64,000 bases of DNA from an uncultured Clostridia bacterium (GTDB lineage: Bacteria; Bacillota; Clostridia; Lachnospirales; Anaerotignaceae), in the NCBI GenBank assembly GCA_910587735.1, contig CAJUNT010000008.1, positions 62,001 through 126,000 of the forward strand. Reading direction: 5' to 3'. This document shows, in pieces, positions 54,828-63,279 of the stretch. The position numbers were made by a program, and so were the translations under genes. Every line of letters begins with the position of its first letter. The stretch's first letter is position 1. The notes beneath the pieces are model-generated. The model worked only from the letters and a program-made list of their open reading frames with translations. It was not told where the DNA came from and did no database searches.

Positions 54828-56019
54828 AAATATAGTCACTCATAACTGGCTGTAAATGATTTTTTAATAAACATTGATATACTTCATTTACAGAACGCTC
54901 GTCAGAAATTTCAAATTGTTCGTCCCCTTTTGATGTAATTTCTTCTGTATGTTCCCCTATTCCTGTGCTAACTCCTGCTGAAATTTTCGTTGCAGCAATA
55001 TTTACCATATTGTCACGTACTCTAGCACATTCTCTTGTAGAAATTGTAATATTTGAAAAAGGCATAAATAAACGATATGCACAAACTACTTGCAAAAGCT
55101 GTGCCTCATAAACGTCCATAGCATTGATTTTATCATTGTTTATAATGGGACGAAGTCTTGGGCATGAAAATGCAATTTCTGCATGAGGATATTTTTTTTG
55201 TAATATATACGCATGATATCCTGTTGCAAAAGCATCTTTTCTAAAATCATCTAGCCCCAGCAATGCTCCAAACCCTACCCCTCTCATACCACCTTTTATT
55301 GCTCTTTCTTGTGCATAAAAACGATATGGAAATACTCTTTTATGCCCTGATAAATGCAATGTTTCATATTTATCAGCTTGATATGTTTCTTGAAATACTG
55401 TAACATAATCTGCACCGCATTTATGCAAATACGCATATTCTTCTGTATTTAAAGGATATATTTCTAATCCAATTACTTTAAAATACTTTTTCGCTATTTT
55501 ACATGCTTCTCCTATATAATTGACATCTGACATTTTACGGCTTTCCCCTGTTAATATCAATATTTCTTGTAATCCTGTTTCTGAAATTGCTTTCATTTCT
55601 TTTTCAATTTCATCAATATTTAATTTTGCTCTATTGATGTGATTGTGACAGTTAAATCCACAGTATATACAATAGTTTTCACAATAATTAGCAATATAAA
55701 TTGGTGTAAACATATAAATGCTATTTCCAAAATGTTTTCTTGTAACAATGCGCGCTTTTTGTGCAATTTGCTCTAATAAATGTAATGCCACTGGTGATAA
55801 TAATGCCCCAAAATCCTCTGGTGTGCAGTATTCTTTTTCTAATGCACGATATACATGATATTCTGTATAATGATTATAGTTATAATTCTGTACGGCATAC
55901 ATGACTTTTTCCATAATATCAGATTCTATTATTTTCATATCTGGTAAATACTTCATATGGTCTGTTTTATTTTTATTATATTTCATTACTTCTTCATTTA
56001 ATATACTTTTATTTATCAT
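54820..56019 (-). CDS. thiH: 2-iminoacetate synthase
   Basis: 399 aa. The radical SAM motif is YCENYCIYCGFN (CX3CX2C, about residue 112-119). ThiH cleaves tyrosine to give dehydroglycine for the thiazole ring, the anaerobic alternative to ThiO. LLGLDDFRKDA and FSCPRLRP are typical. The ATG follows aaggagt and is 21 nt after thiG. Confidence 0.95.
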   Translation of the reverse strand: MINKSILNEEVMKYNKNKTDHMKYLPDMKIIESDIMEKVMYAVQNYNYNHYTEYHVYRALEKEYCTPEDFGALLSPVALHLLEQIAQKARIVTRKHFGNSIYMFTPIYIANYCENYCIYCGFNCHNHINRAKLNIDEIEKEMKAISETGLQEILILTGESRKMSDVNYIGEACKIAKKYFKVIGLEIYPLNTEEYAYLHKCGADYVTVFQETYQADKYETLHLSGHKRVFPYRFYAQERAIKGGMRGVGFGALLGLDDFRKDAFATGYHAYILQKKYPHAEIAFSCPRLRPIINNDKINAMDVYEAQLLQVVCAYRLFMPFSNITISTRECARVRDNMVNIAATKISAGVSTGIGEHTEEITSKGDEQFEISDERSVNEVYQCLLKNHLQPVMSDYIYV

Positions 56020-56040
56020 AGTTATACTCCTTACTTTTTA

Positions 56041-56817
56041 TTATTTATCTGTATCATCATGCAAAAAGCCTGTTAATGGAGAAGATGCACTTGCTCCTTT
56101 TGAAATTGTCATACCTATACCTGATAAGTATGCTGTTCTGCCTGATTCAATGGCTTTTTTAAATGCCTCAGCCATGGCAGAAACATCACCTGCTGTCGCA
56201 ATAGCAGTATTTGCCATAACTGCTGCTGCTCCCATTTCCATCGCCTCACATGCTTGTGAAGGTCTTCCAATTCCTGCATCTACAATAATAGGCAAATCAA
56301 TTTCATCTATTAATATCTGTATAAAATCCTTTGTGCATAGTCCTTTATTAGAGCCAATAGGCGCACCCAAAGGCATAACACAAGCTGCACCTGCATTTAT
56401 TAAATCTCTTGCAACATTCAAATCAGGATACATATAAGGCATTACTACAAAACCTTCTTTTGCTAATATTTCTGTTGCTTTTATTGTTTCATAATTATCT
56501 GGTAATAAATATTTACTATCCCTTATGACTTCTAATTTTACAAAATTACTTTTTGTAATTTCACGAGATAATCTTGCTATACGAACGGCTTCCTCTGCAT
56601 TTCTTGCGCCTGAAGTATTTGGCAATAATGTTACATTTTTTGGTATGTAATCTAATATATTGGCAATCCCTCCTTCATTTGTACGACGTAATGCTAATGT
56701 AATGATTTGTGCACCTGCTTTTTCAATACACGCTTTTACTAACTCCAGTGAAAATTTACCAGAACCTAATATAAAACGAGAATCAAATTCTTTACCGCCT
56801 AATATAAACTTATCCAT
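56041..56817 (-). CDS. thiG: Thiazole synthase
   Basis: 258 aa TIM barrel. It contains the Schiff-base lysine in VKLEVI (about residue 98), [12 protein letters not shown] and [11 protein letters not shown]. ThiG joins dehydroglycine, deoxyxylulose phosphate and the ThiS thiocarboxylate sulfur into the thiazole. It follows thiF by 31 nt. The ATG follows agaggga. Confidence 0.96.
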   Translation of the reverse strand: MDKFILGGKEFDSRFILGSGKFSLELVKACIEKAGAQIITLALRRTNEGGIANILDYIPKNVTLLPNTSGARNAEEAVRIARLSREITKSNFVKLEVIRDSKYLLPDNYETIKATEILAKEGFVVMPYMYPDLNVARDLINAGAACVMPLGAPIGSNKGLCTKDFIQILIDEIDLPIIVDAGIGRPSQACEAMEMGAAAVMANTAIATAGDVSAMAEAFKKAIESGRTAYLSGIGMTISKGASASSPLTGFLHDDTDK

Positions 56818-56848
56818 ATTTTTCCCTCTTTCTATTTTATTGTATTTG

Positions 56849-57490
56849 TTATGCTTGTTCCTCTCCTAATAATAATCGTATTATCATATTGGATTGATGA
56901 CAGGCGCAAAGTCCTGCTCTTGGTGCTGTTAATACATTTTGTTCTGAAATTTCTGTCACTTCATCACCGCATAAATAAAAATTTTTGGAAATCCTACGAG
57001 TATGTATGATATTGCTACTTTGATACCCTGCAAGCCCTGATGCTGCTACTAATTTCTTTTCTGGAAAATATTCTAGTATACCATTTACAAGCATTGCTTT
57101 TGATTCGGCATTGTCAAATGCTTCACATATAATGTCATTATTACAAAATAGCTGTTTTATATTTTGTTCTGTCACTTTTATACAGTCTGTATCAATGTTA
57201 ATGTAGGGATTGATATTTAAAATTTGTTGTCTTAACGCCTCTGTTTTATACATACCAATATGATTTAAAAAATATTGTTGTCTATTTAAATTAGTAATGT
57301 CAACAATATCATAATCAATGATGTGTATATTTCCCACTCCCATGCGTGCCAAAGCAATGGCAACATGAGAACCTAAACCACCTAACCCTGCTACAGCAAC
57401 ATTACCATGATATAATATTTGTTGTTTTTGTTTTGTATACCTTTCTATTAAAGCATACTCTATCTGTTCTTTTGTATACACGATATCCAT
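56849..57490 (-). CDS. thiF: ThiS adenylyltransferase
   Basis: 213 aa of the E1-like family. The nucleotide-binding loop [17 protein letters not shown] and the metal-contact segment [14 protein letters not shown] are clear. It adenylates the ThiS C-terminus. Two CxxC motifs (zinc) of E. coli ThiF are not seen; CACHQ near the C-terminus is the only cluster, as in shorter clostridial ThiF. Its start lies 4 nt after the thiS stop. Confidence 0.93.
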   Translation of the reverse strand: MDIVYTKEQIEYALIERYTKQKQQILYHGNVAVAGLGGLGSHVAIALARMGVGNIHIIDYDIVDITNLNRQQYFLNHIGMYKTEALRQQILNINPYINIDTDCIKVTEQNIKQLFCNNDIICEAFDNAESKAMLVNGILEYFPEKKLVAASGLAGYQSSNIIHTRRISKNFYLCGDEVTEISEQNVLTAPRAGLCACHQSNMIIRLLLGEEQA

Positions 57491-57493
57491 ACA

Positions 57494-57688
57494 TTAACCT
57501 CCTCCTACAAAACTTACTATTTCTATTGTGTCATTTTGTTTTAATATTGTTGTTTGATATTTTGATTTTGGTATGATACTGCCGTTGATTTCTACTGCAA
57601 TGCGATTTTGTTGATATTGTTTTTCATTTAGATACTGCTCTAATGTGTAACAATGTTCTAATAAAACGCTTTTGCCATTTACTGTCAT
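57494..57688 (-). CDS. thiS: Sulfur carrier protein ThiS
   Basis: 64 aa with a ubiquitin-like fold, ending IVSFVGGG. The C-terminal glycines carry the thiocarboxylate. First gene of the thiazole operon, after a good aaaggag. Confidence 0.95.
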   Translation of the reverse strand: MTVNGKSVLLEHCYTLEQYLNEKQYQQNRIAVEINGSIIPKSKYQTTILKQNDTIEIVSFVGGG

Positions 57689-57754
57689 AAATACGCTCCT
57701 TTCTAATCAATCGTTTTTTAATATTGCTTAAAATGAACATAGCATAAAAGCTAT

Positions 57755-57806
57755 AAAAAAAAGCTCACAAAGTAATACACCCGTGGTGGTGTACCCCTTC
57801 ATGAAC
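57755..57806 (-). terminator. Second terminator in the thiS leader
   Basis: The minus strand pairs GTTCATGAAG with CTTTGTGAGC (10 pairs with G-U) around an inner TACACC/GGTGTA hairpin, followed by eight T. It lies between the riboswitch terminator and thiS. Confidence 0.7.
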
Positions 57807-57849
57807 TTTTGTTCAATCTCAACAATACAATATAAAATAATTTATAATA

Positions 57850-57878
57850 TAAAAAAGAGAGATACCAAAGTATCTCCC
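57850..57878 (-). terminator. TPP-riboswitch expression-platform terminator
   Basis: GGGAGATAC pairs with GTATCTCTC (one G-U) around a 4-nt loop, then TTTTTT. It starts about 20 nt after the aptamer, as expected for a transcriptional OFF switch. Confidence 0.85.
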
Positions 57879-57898
57879 GTTAATATACAATATAATAA

Positions 57899-57982
57899 AC
57901 GTTCCCTACGTTGGCATTACCCAAATCAGGTTATAAAGGTCGAAGTTCTCTACTTCTTCTCAGCCTAGCATATAAGCTCCCT
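57899..57982 (-). ncRNA. TPP riboswitch (THI element)
   Basis: The minus strand has the conserved aptamer parts in order: GGGAGC, AGGCTGAGAAG, ACCTGATTTGGGT, AATGCCAACGTAGGGAAC. It binds thiamine pyrophosphate and should switch off the thiSFGH-thiE operon by termination. Confidence 0.97.
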
Positions 57983-58004
57983 TGTTATCTATTCATTTTT
58001 TATC

Positions 58005-58033
58005 ATTATATACAAATGTTGCTTTTATGTCAA
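58005..58033 (-). promoter_or_regulatory. Promoter of the thiamine operon
   Basis: TTGACA (58033-58028), 17-nt spacer, TATAAT (58010-58005) on the minus strand; full consensus, ahead of the TPP aptamer. Confidence 0.87.
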
Positions 58034-58145
58034 TAGTAATTTTATTCATTTATGATAGTATATGACAAAAATAATTATACTTTATCTCCTATATTTACAA
58101 TATAAAATATACTTAAAATCTTTAAATACTTTCTATTGAGTAATA

Positions 58146-58173
58146 TTGAAAATTGTGCTACTGTTAATATAAT
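58146..58173 (+). promoter_or_regulatory. Promoter of the putative restriction enzyme
   Basis: TTGAAA (58146-58151), 16-nt spacer, TATAAT (58168-58173), 22 nt before the ATG. Confidence 0.7.
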
Positions 58174-58195
58174 AAACAACAACAGGAGTGATATT

Positions 58196-59092
58196 ATGTC
58201 AAAATGTTTTATACAAGCAGAACATGATATATTAAATCTTTTCCAAAGAGATACACATTTCACATATCAAAATATGGACTATACTGTAATAGCATCTGGT
58301 AAACCTTATTGCAATAAAGGTGAACCTAAAACAGATATTTATATACTTGCTATATCAAATTATGGTATGGTAAAAGAGTTTAAAATATCATTTAAAAAAC
58401 AAAATGCAGATTTTTTAGAAAATAAAATCAATGAACAAAGAGCAAAACAAATTTTCGGAGAAGATTGGCAATATATTATTTCTAATGCAACATATTCATT
58501 AAAAAATGAGTTTTTAAACAGACACGTTATTTATAAAACAAAATGCGGTAAAACAGATGCTGGAGCAATTACACTAGGATGGAAATTTGAATTATTGAAT
58601 AAATTAAGTGGACAGTTAAGCGGTAATATGATGCTTTCTGAAAAACAGGTAATCGATGTTTATGCAGGTACAAATATTAGCGATGAAAAACGCCATGCCT
58701 ATGTTCATGGAAAAATCATTCAAAATAGCGGTATTGCAAATTTTATGCTTTTTGAAAAACAGTCTATTTCTTCCGCTCAATGTGCTATTAATGCATTAGT
58801 AAGTATTAAAAATTATGTTACACAGCACCCTCACATTTATTTTGCGTGTAAGGCATTGAATTACAGAAGTTTTATATCAAAATATGATGGTAACAGACCT
58901 CTTGCTGTTTTTGTACATTGGTATTTAAAAAATGGAAAAATAGCGTATCACATTTGTTTTGACAATCCTCTTATGGTGGGAGGAGATAAAGCATATTATC
59001 ATTTAAAACATGCTCTTGATACATTACATATTAAAAATACAGATGATTTTCATGCTAATAATGTTTCAGAATATGTTAAAATATATCAGTAA
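58196..59092 (+). CDS. Putative type II restriction endonuclease
   Basis: 298 aa. It is convergent with a HaeIII-like cytosine methyltransferase 40 nt away, the usual layout of a type II pair. Near residue 44 it reads EPKTDIYI and, 14 residues later, EFKISFKKQNADFLENK; together these give a D...ExK arrangement of the PD-(D/E)XK nuclease fold. If paired with the methyltransferase, it should cut GGCC. I do not recognise its exact family; a member of the R.HaeIII group is plausible. The ATG at 58196 follows ggagtga; a longer frame covers the promoter. Confidence 0.65.
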   Translation: MSKCFIQAEHDILNLFQRDTHFTYQNMDYTVIASGKPYCNKGEPKTDIYILAISNYGMVKEFKISFKKQNADFLENKINEQRAKQIFGEDWQYIISNATYSLKNEFLNRHVIYKTKCGKTDAGAITLGWKFELLNKLSGQLSGNMMLSEKQVIDVYAGTNISDEKRHAYVHGKIIQNSGIANFMLFEKQSISSAQCAINALVSIKNYVTQHPHIYFACKALNYRSFISKYDGNRPLAVFVHWYLKNGKIAYHICFDNPLMVGGDKAYYHLKHALDTLHIKNTDDFHANNVSEYVKIYQ

Positions 59093-59103
59093 TATTTATA
59101 TTT

Positions 59104-59134
59104 AAAACAAGGAAATGATTGTTTTCCTTGTTTT
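59104..59134. terminator. Bidirectional terminator between R and M genes
   Basis: AAAACAAGGAAA (59104-59115) and TTTCCTTGTTTT (59123-59134), perfect 12-bp stem. It overlaps the last bases of the methyltransferase stop codon and separates the two convergent genes. Confidence 0.75.
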
Positions 59135-60125
59135 AAATATTCAGTGTATTTTTAATTGCCTCTGCAATTTCATACGACAATGACACAGGTACAGCATTAC
59201 CAATCATTTTGTATGCATCATTCACATTTGTATAAATAAATTCAAATGTATCTGGAAATCCTTGTATTCTTGCGATTTCTCTTACTGTCATTCTTCTATA
59301 TAATTGTTCTTTTCCTTTTACAAATTGATATTTGTCTTTTCCTATTTTTATCATTTTAGGTGCTTGGGGGTGAAGCTGGCATTGTCTTCCCGATGCCTGC
59401 ACAGTGTATGCTTGCTCTTCCCAACTTTTTACACGGTTTCTACTCATAAATATAGGAGAATAATTTCCTGTAAAATATTCATTATTATTTACAGCATTGA
59501 TATTATGTTTATTTTTATTTGATGCGGGTACTGCTGAATATTGTAAATCCCATATAATATCTTTCAACGCTACTTTTTTATTATCATCTGTTGTAGAACC
59601 TTCAGGAAAATGAAATAAAATATCTAAATCTTTTCGGAATCCTATATAAAATACTCTTTTTCTTTCTTGTGCTGTGCCATAATCTTTTGCATTTACCATT
59701 GTAACAGATACATTATAACCACTTTTTTCAAAAAGTGAAATGATATTTTTTACTGCTTCTGTATGTCTGTTTGAAAGCATACCACTTACATTTTCTGCAA
59801 GAAAAAATTTAGGTTGCTTTTGTTTTAATATTCTAATATATTCATAAAACAGTTTTCCCCTGTCATCATCAATTCCCCTTAATTTTCCTGCCTCTGACCA
59901 AGATTGGCAAGGAGGTCCTCCAATTATGCCATCTATATTATTCGGAAATTGATTTTTATTTATATTTCTGATGTCTCCTTTTATCAGTATTGTTTTGGTA
60001 TGGTTTTTTTCATAAGTATCCCATATTGTTTTATCTATTTCATTTGCTGTTGCTATGTAAAATCCTGCTTTCTCAAATCCTAAATCTAATCCTCCACAGC
60101 CACTAAAAAGACTAATAATATTCAT
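59133..60125 (-). CDS. Cytosine-5 DNA methyltransferase, HaeIII-like
   Basis: 330 aa, exactly the length of M.HaeIII, and close to it by recollection throughout: [16 protein letters not shown] (SAM site), catalytic [40 protein letters not shown], then the target-recognition part MSRNRVKSW and [15 protein letters not shown], and MIGNAVPV. Predicted product is m5C within GGCC, protecting from the adjacent nuclease. The ATG follows gggagga. Exact specificity is inference from resemblance. Confidence 0.92.
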   Translation of the reverse strand: MNIISLFSGCGGLDLGFEKAGFYIATANEIDKTIWDTYEKNHTKTILIKGDIRNINKNQFPNNIDGIIGGPPCQSWSEAGKLRGIDDDRGKLFYEYIRILKQKQPKFFLAENVSGMLSNRHTEAVKNIISLFEKSGYNVSVTMVNAKDYGTAQERKRVFYIGFRKDLDILFHFPEGSTTDDNKKVALKDIIWDLQYSAVPASNKNKHNINAVNNNEYFTGNYSPIFMSRNRVKSWEEQAYTVQASGRQCQLHPQAPKMIKIGKDKYQFVKGKEQLYRRMTVREIARIQGFPDTFEFIYTNVNDAYKMIGNAVPVSLSYEIAEAIKNTLNI

Positions 60126-60154
60126 ACTTTCCTCCCTATTGCATTGATATGATT

Positions 60155-60184
60155 AAAAAAGGAACTTTTTGAAAAGTTCCTTTT
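60155..60184 (-). terminator. Terminator after the 85-aa gene
   Basis: AAAAGGAACTTTT (60157-60169) pairs with AAAAGTTCCTTTT (60172-60184), followed on the minus strand by TTTTTT. Confidence 0.85.
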
Positions 60185-60211
60185 ACAGTATGATATGTGT
60201 ATTGTTTGATA

Positions 60212-60469
60212 TTACAAATTTACTGGCATGATATTTACACCTGATTTTTTTCGCAATTCATACTCTGCTATGATTCTATCTGTATCACTTATAGGTAAAT
60301 CAACAATACTAGATATTTCTCTTGTGTCATAGCCTTTATTATACATTGCTATCAGTATTTCTATTTTTTGGTTTTTTGCGCCAGTTTTTACACCATCATG
60401 AAAACTTTTCTCTTTGTCTATTTTGGATTTTAAATCTATTACTCTATTTAAAAATACATCATCTATCAT
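60212..60469 (-). CDS. Small protein resembling an Rpn-type C-terminus
   Basis: 85 aa. The pattern FHDGVKTGAKNQKIEILIAM, then NKGYDTREISSIVDLPISDT, resembles the C-terminal helix and helix-turn-helix-like tail of Rpn/PD-(D/E)XK transposase-family proteins. The nuclease domain is absent, so it is either a stand-alone tail or a remnant with a new start. A good aaaggag precedes the ATG. Confidence 0.5.
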   Translation of the reverse strand: MIDDVFLNRVIDLKSKIDKEKSFHDGVKTGAKNQKIEILIAMYNKGYDTREISSIVDLPISDTDRIIAEYELRKKSGVNIMPVNL

Positions 60470-60836
60470 AACAATATGACTCCTTTATATTTTATTATAA
60501 TTATTTTTTATGATTATAATATGATATGATTACTGTATTGATATCATAAAATAAAAAATGTGTTCTACAATAATAAAAACTCTTTTTGAATGTCAGTATT
60601 TTTGATGCATATCATTATTTTCCAAATTTTATAACATAGTAACTCGTTACAACAAAGAAGTCAATAACTTTTTTAATAGATTTTATTACAATTTTCATAC
60701 AAAATATTGCATTATGATAACCATAGCTATCATAATGATAACTCTCATACAAAACAGTATGAAATACAGTATACCAGTTATGCAAATAAATAGCAAGTCA
60801 TATGATTATTAAAAATTTCAATGTAACGTTTTATAT
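60470..60836. other. Intergenic gap with a short dyad
   Basis: About 370 nt without a gene. It contains ATTATGATA (60711-60719) and TATCATAAT (60728-60736), a 9-bp inverted repeat with an 8-nt spacer, followed by a repeat of ATAATGATAAC-type words. No promoter pair or RNA motif was recognised. Confidence 0.4.
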
Positions 60837-60871
60837 AAAAAGACACATCTTATTTACAGATGTGTCTTTTT
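60837..60871 (-). terminator. Terminator of the second chemoreceptor
   Basis: AAAAAGACACATCT (60837-60850) and AGATGTGTCTTTTT (60858-60871), perfect 14-bp stem. Lies just after the gene's stop. Confidence 0.87.
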
Positions 60872-60883
60872 TATTCCTTTATT

Positions 60884-62620
60884 TTATATTTCTTTAATTT
60901 TAAACTGTTTTACCAAGTTCATTAAAAATTGTGCCTGGCTTGATAATTCTTCACTCGCTGCTGCACTTTGTTCAGAAGTAGCGGAATTAGTATGTACAAC
61001 ACTAGAAATTTGGTCAATTCCTAATGTTACTTGTGCAATCGCTCCTGCCTGTTCCTGAGATGCAGTTGAAATATCTTGAACCAATTTCGCTGCCTCCTCA
61101 GAAGAAAGTACAATATGCTCTAAAGATTTCGCAGTTTGATTGGCGATATTTGTACCTTCCTGCACAGACTGTACAGTTGCCTCAATGAGTGATGCTGTAT
61201 TTTTAGATGCCTCTGCGGATTTGCTTGCTAAATTACGTACCTCATCAGCTACAACAGCAAAACCTTTGCCTGCTGTACCTGCGCGTGCTGCCTCAACTGC
61301 TGCATTCAGTGCAAGTATATTTGTTTGGAAAGCAATATCTTCAATGGTTTTAATAATTTTACTAATTTCAGAAGAAGAATCATTAATCTGATTCATAGCA
61401 GTAATCATTTGCTCCATTTGTCTTTTGCCTGTTTCTAATTCTGTTGCACTAGTCATTGCTTTATCACTTGTCTGTTTTGCATTTTCTGCATTGTTTGCTA
61501 CATGATTGTGTATATCATTTATAGTAGATGCTAATTCTTCTACAGAAGATGCCTGTTCTGTTGTTCCTTGAGCAAGTGCCTGCGCTCCGATTGCAACCTG
61601 TTCTGAACCGCTTGCTACTTCTTCAGCACTTACATTTAATTTTCTAAAAGTATCGTTCAACTTATCAATAGTATGTTGGAATGATTGTTTAATAGGAGCA
61701 AAATCTCCTACATATTCCATTTCTATATCAAATCTAAGATTTCCCTTGTCAAGTTCTGATAATGATTTAGAAATATCTCCAATATAATCACGCCATGTCT
61801 GTACCGTTTTTGCTAATGCACGTGTTAAATCTCCAATTTCATCTTCTGCTTTAAATTCCTCTACTTCATCACTAAGATTTCCTTGACTAAGTTCAATCAA
61901 ACGCTTTGATGCTGCTTGAATAGGGTCTGACATTTTTTTTGCAATGATAGAAGTTACTATAATACCAATTACAAAAATAATCAAACCAGCCAAACACGTA
62001 ATTAATATGGCAACAAAACAAGATTGATTTGCCTCATCAAGTTCTCCTTGTATAATAGGCAACATATCTTCTTCATAATTACCAGTACCAATATACCAGC
62101 CATAAGGCTCAAATTTTTTAACAAAACCTCTTTTTGCCTTTGCTTCTGATTCTCCAGATTTCGCAAAATAAAAATCTATAAAATCTCCATTTGGTTTATC
62201 TCCAGCAGCAATAGTATCTCTTACAAAATAATTCCCTTTTTCATCTTGTGTATTATAACGGTTTGTACCTTCCACATCTGGATTGATATGTACTGCATTT
62301 GTACCGTCTGCCATGTCTGCCCAAAAATATCCAGTTCCATTATTGTATCGAGTATCACGGACAATTTGCTTTGAATGTTCCATTGCTTCTTGCTCTGTAA
62401 TTTCACCGCCTTGATATTTATCGTATTCTGCTTGTAATACCCCAATCATACACTCCACTTGGCTCTGAATAATTTGGTCTAGCTTTTCCTTTTCGGCTTC
62501 AATGTTTTTGTCATATGCTCTTTGTAAAGACAAATATGACAGAGATGAAATCAATAATACAGCCACAAATATAAGAATACCCATGCTTAAAATCAATTTC
62601 CCTCTCAGCTTTAGTTTCAT
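60884..62620 (-). CDS. Methyl-accepting chemotaxis protein with Cache domain
   Basis: 578 aa. TM1 (about 9-30), an extracytoplasmic single-Cache domain of sCache_2 type with [26 protein letters not shown]-like and [11 protein letters not shown] segments, TM2 (about 202-228), HAMP, and the signalling domain with [18 protein letters not shown] and [13 protein letters not shown]. Ligands of this Cache type are often small organic acids, not established here. The signalling tip is almost identical to the receptor at 1.6-3.3 kb, so both should use the same CheA/CheW. Start follows gaggagt. Confidence 0.94.
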   Translation of the reverse strand: MKLKLRGKLILSMGILIFVAVLLISSLSYLSLQRAYDKNIEAEKEKLDQIIQSQVECMIGVLQAEYDKYQGGEITEQEAMEHSKQIVRDTRYNNGTGYFWADMADGTNAVHINPDVEGTNRYNTQDEKGNYFVRDTIAAGDKPNGDFIDFYFAKSGESEAKAKRGFVKKFEPYGWYIGTGNYEEDMLPIIQGELDEANQSCFVAILITCLAGLIIFVIGIIVTSIIAKKMSDPIQAASKRLIELSQGNLSDEVEEFKAEDEIGDLTRALAKTVQTWRDYIGDISKSLSELDKGNLRFDIEMEYVGDFAPIKQSFQHTIDKLNDTFRKLNVSAEEVASGSEQVAIGAQALAQGTTEQASSVEELASTINDIHNHVANNAENAKQTSDKAMTSATELETGKRQMEQMITAMNQINDSSSEISKIIKTIEDIAFQTNILALNAAVEAARAGTAGKGFAVVADEVRNLASKSAEASKNTASLIEATVQSVQEGTNIANQTAKSLEHIVLSSEEAAKLVQDISTASQEQAGAIAQVTLGIDQISSVVHTNSATSEQSAAASEELSSQAQFLMNLVKQFKIKEI

Positions 62621-62891
62621 TATAAAAGACTCCTCTCAAACATAAATATAATTTTTATTATTTTTCAACAAAATTAGCCGAAAAATATTTACTATTTTTA
62701 TTATAATAGATAATACTTAAAAAGTCTATGATACATTGTTATTTTTTTGTTATATTTCGTCGTTTTTATTTATATTATATATACTTTATATATACTTGTT
62801 ATAAATACTACTATTAAAACCATTATTTGAAATATATACAATTTTATAGTATGATATTTATATTATTTGTATCAAAAGGTATGTTATAAAT

Positions 62892-62951
62892 ATGGTGAAA
62901 ATTTTTGATATGGATACTGAAACTTTTACAAAACAATATGTAAAAATATAA
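62892..62951 (+). CDS. Possible 19-residue peptide
   Basis: ATG at 62892 to TAA at 62951 encodes MVKIFDMDTETFTKQYVKI. A weak aaaggt lies 12 nt upstream. It precedes the DUF7336-like gene by about 50 nt and could be a leader peptide or the remnant of an N-terminus. The remaining 270 nt before it (62621-62891) show nothing else. Confidence 0.25.
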   Translation: MVKIFDMDTETFTKQYVKI

Positions 62952-63002
62952 TGCTAAATCGCTAAAAATTATATTAATTTATACAATAAAGGAGCATGAT
63001 TT

Positions 63003-63221
63003 ATGAATCAATATGTATACGTATTGCAACACAGCTATGAACTAGAAAATGGATATGATGAAACAAAATTTTTAGGAGTATTTTCAAGTTATAAAAAAGC
63101 AGAAACAGCTATCTCAGAATATAAAAAATTGCCTGGATTTTGTAAGTATCCTAATGATTTTTATATTGATAAATATGAAATAGATAAAAAATGTTGGGTA
63201 GAAGGATTCATAACAATATAA
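63003..63221 (+). CDS. DUF7336-like small protein
   Basis: 72 aa. It reads VYVLQHSYELENGYDETKFL, GVFSSYKKAETAI and KYEIDKKCWVEGFITI, matching a small family known mainly as DUF7336 with no assigned function. No signal or membrane segment. The ATG follows aaaggag; a terminator follows the stop. The family call is from memory. Confidence 0.65.
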   Translation: MNQYVYVLQHSYELENGYDETKFLGVFSSYKKAETAISEYKKLPGFCKYPNDFYIDKYEIDKKCWVEGFITI

Positions 63222-63239
63222 AAATATTGTACATATTTA

Positions 63240-63279
63240 AAAAAGTTTGCAGATATATATGATATCTACAAACTTTTTA
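63240..63279. terminator. Bidirectional terminator
   Basis: AAAAAGTTTG and CAAACTTTTT pair with an inner AGATATC-like part between two convergent genes; the U-run is present on both strands. Confidence 0.82.

Noticed and set aside
57783..57968. 61-codon plus-strand frame
   Set aside because: Complement of the TPP riboswitch.
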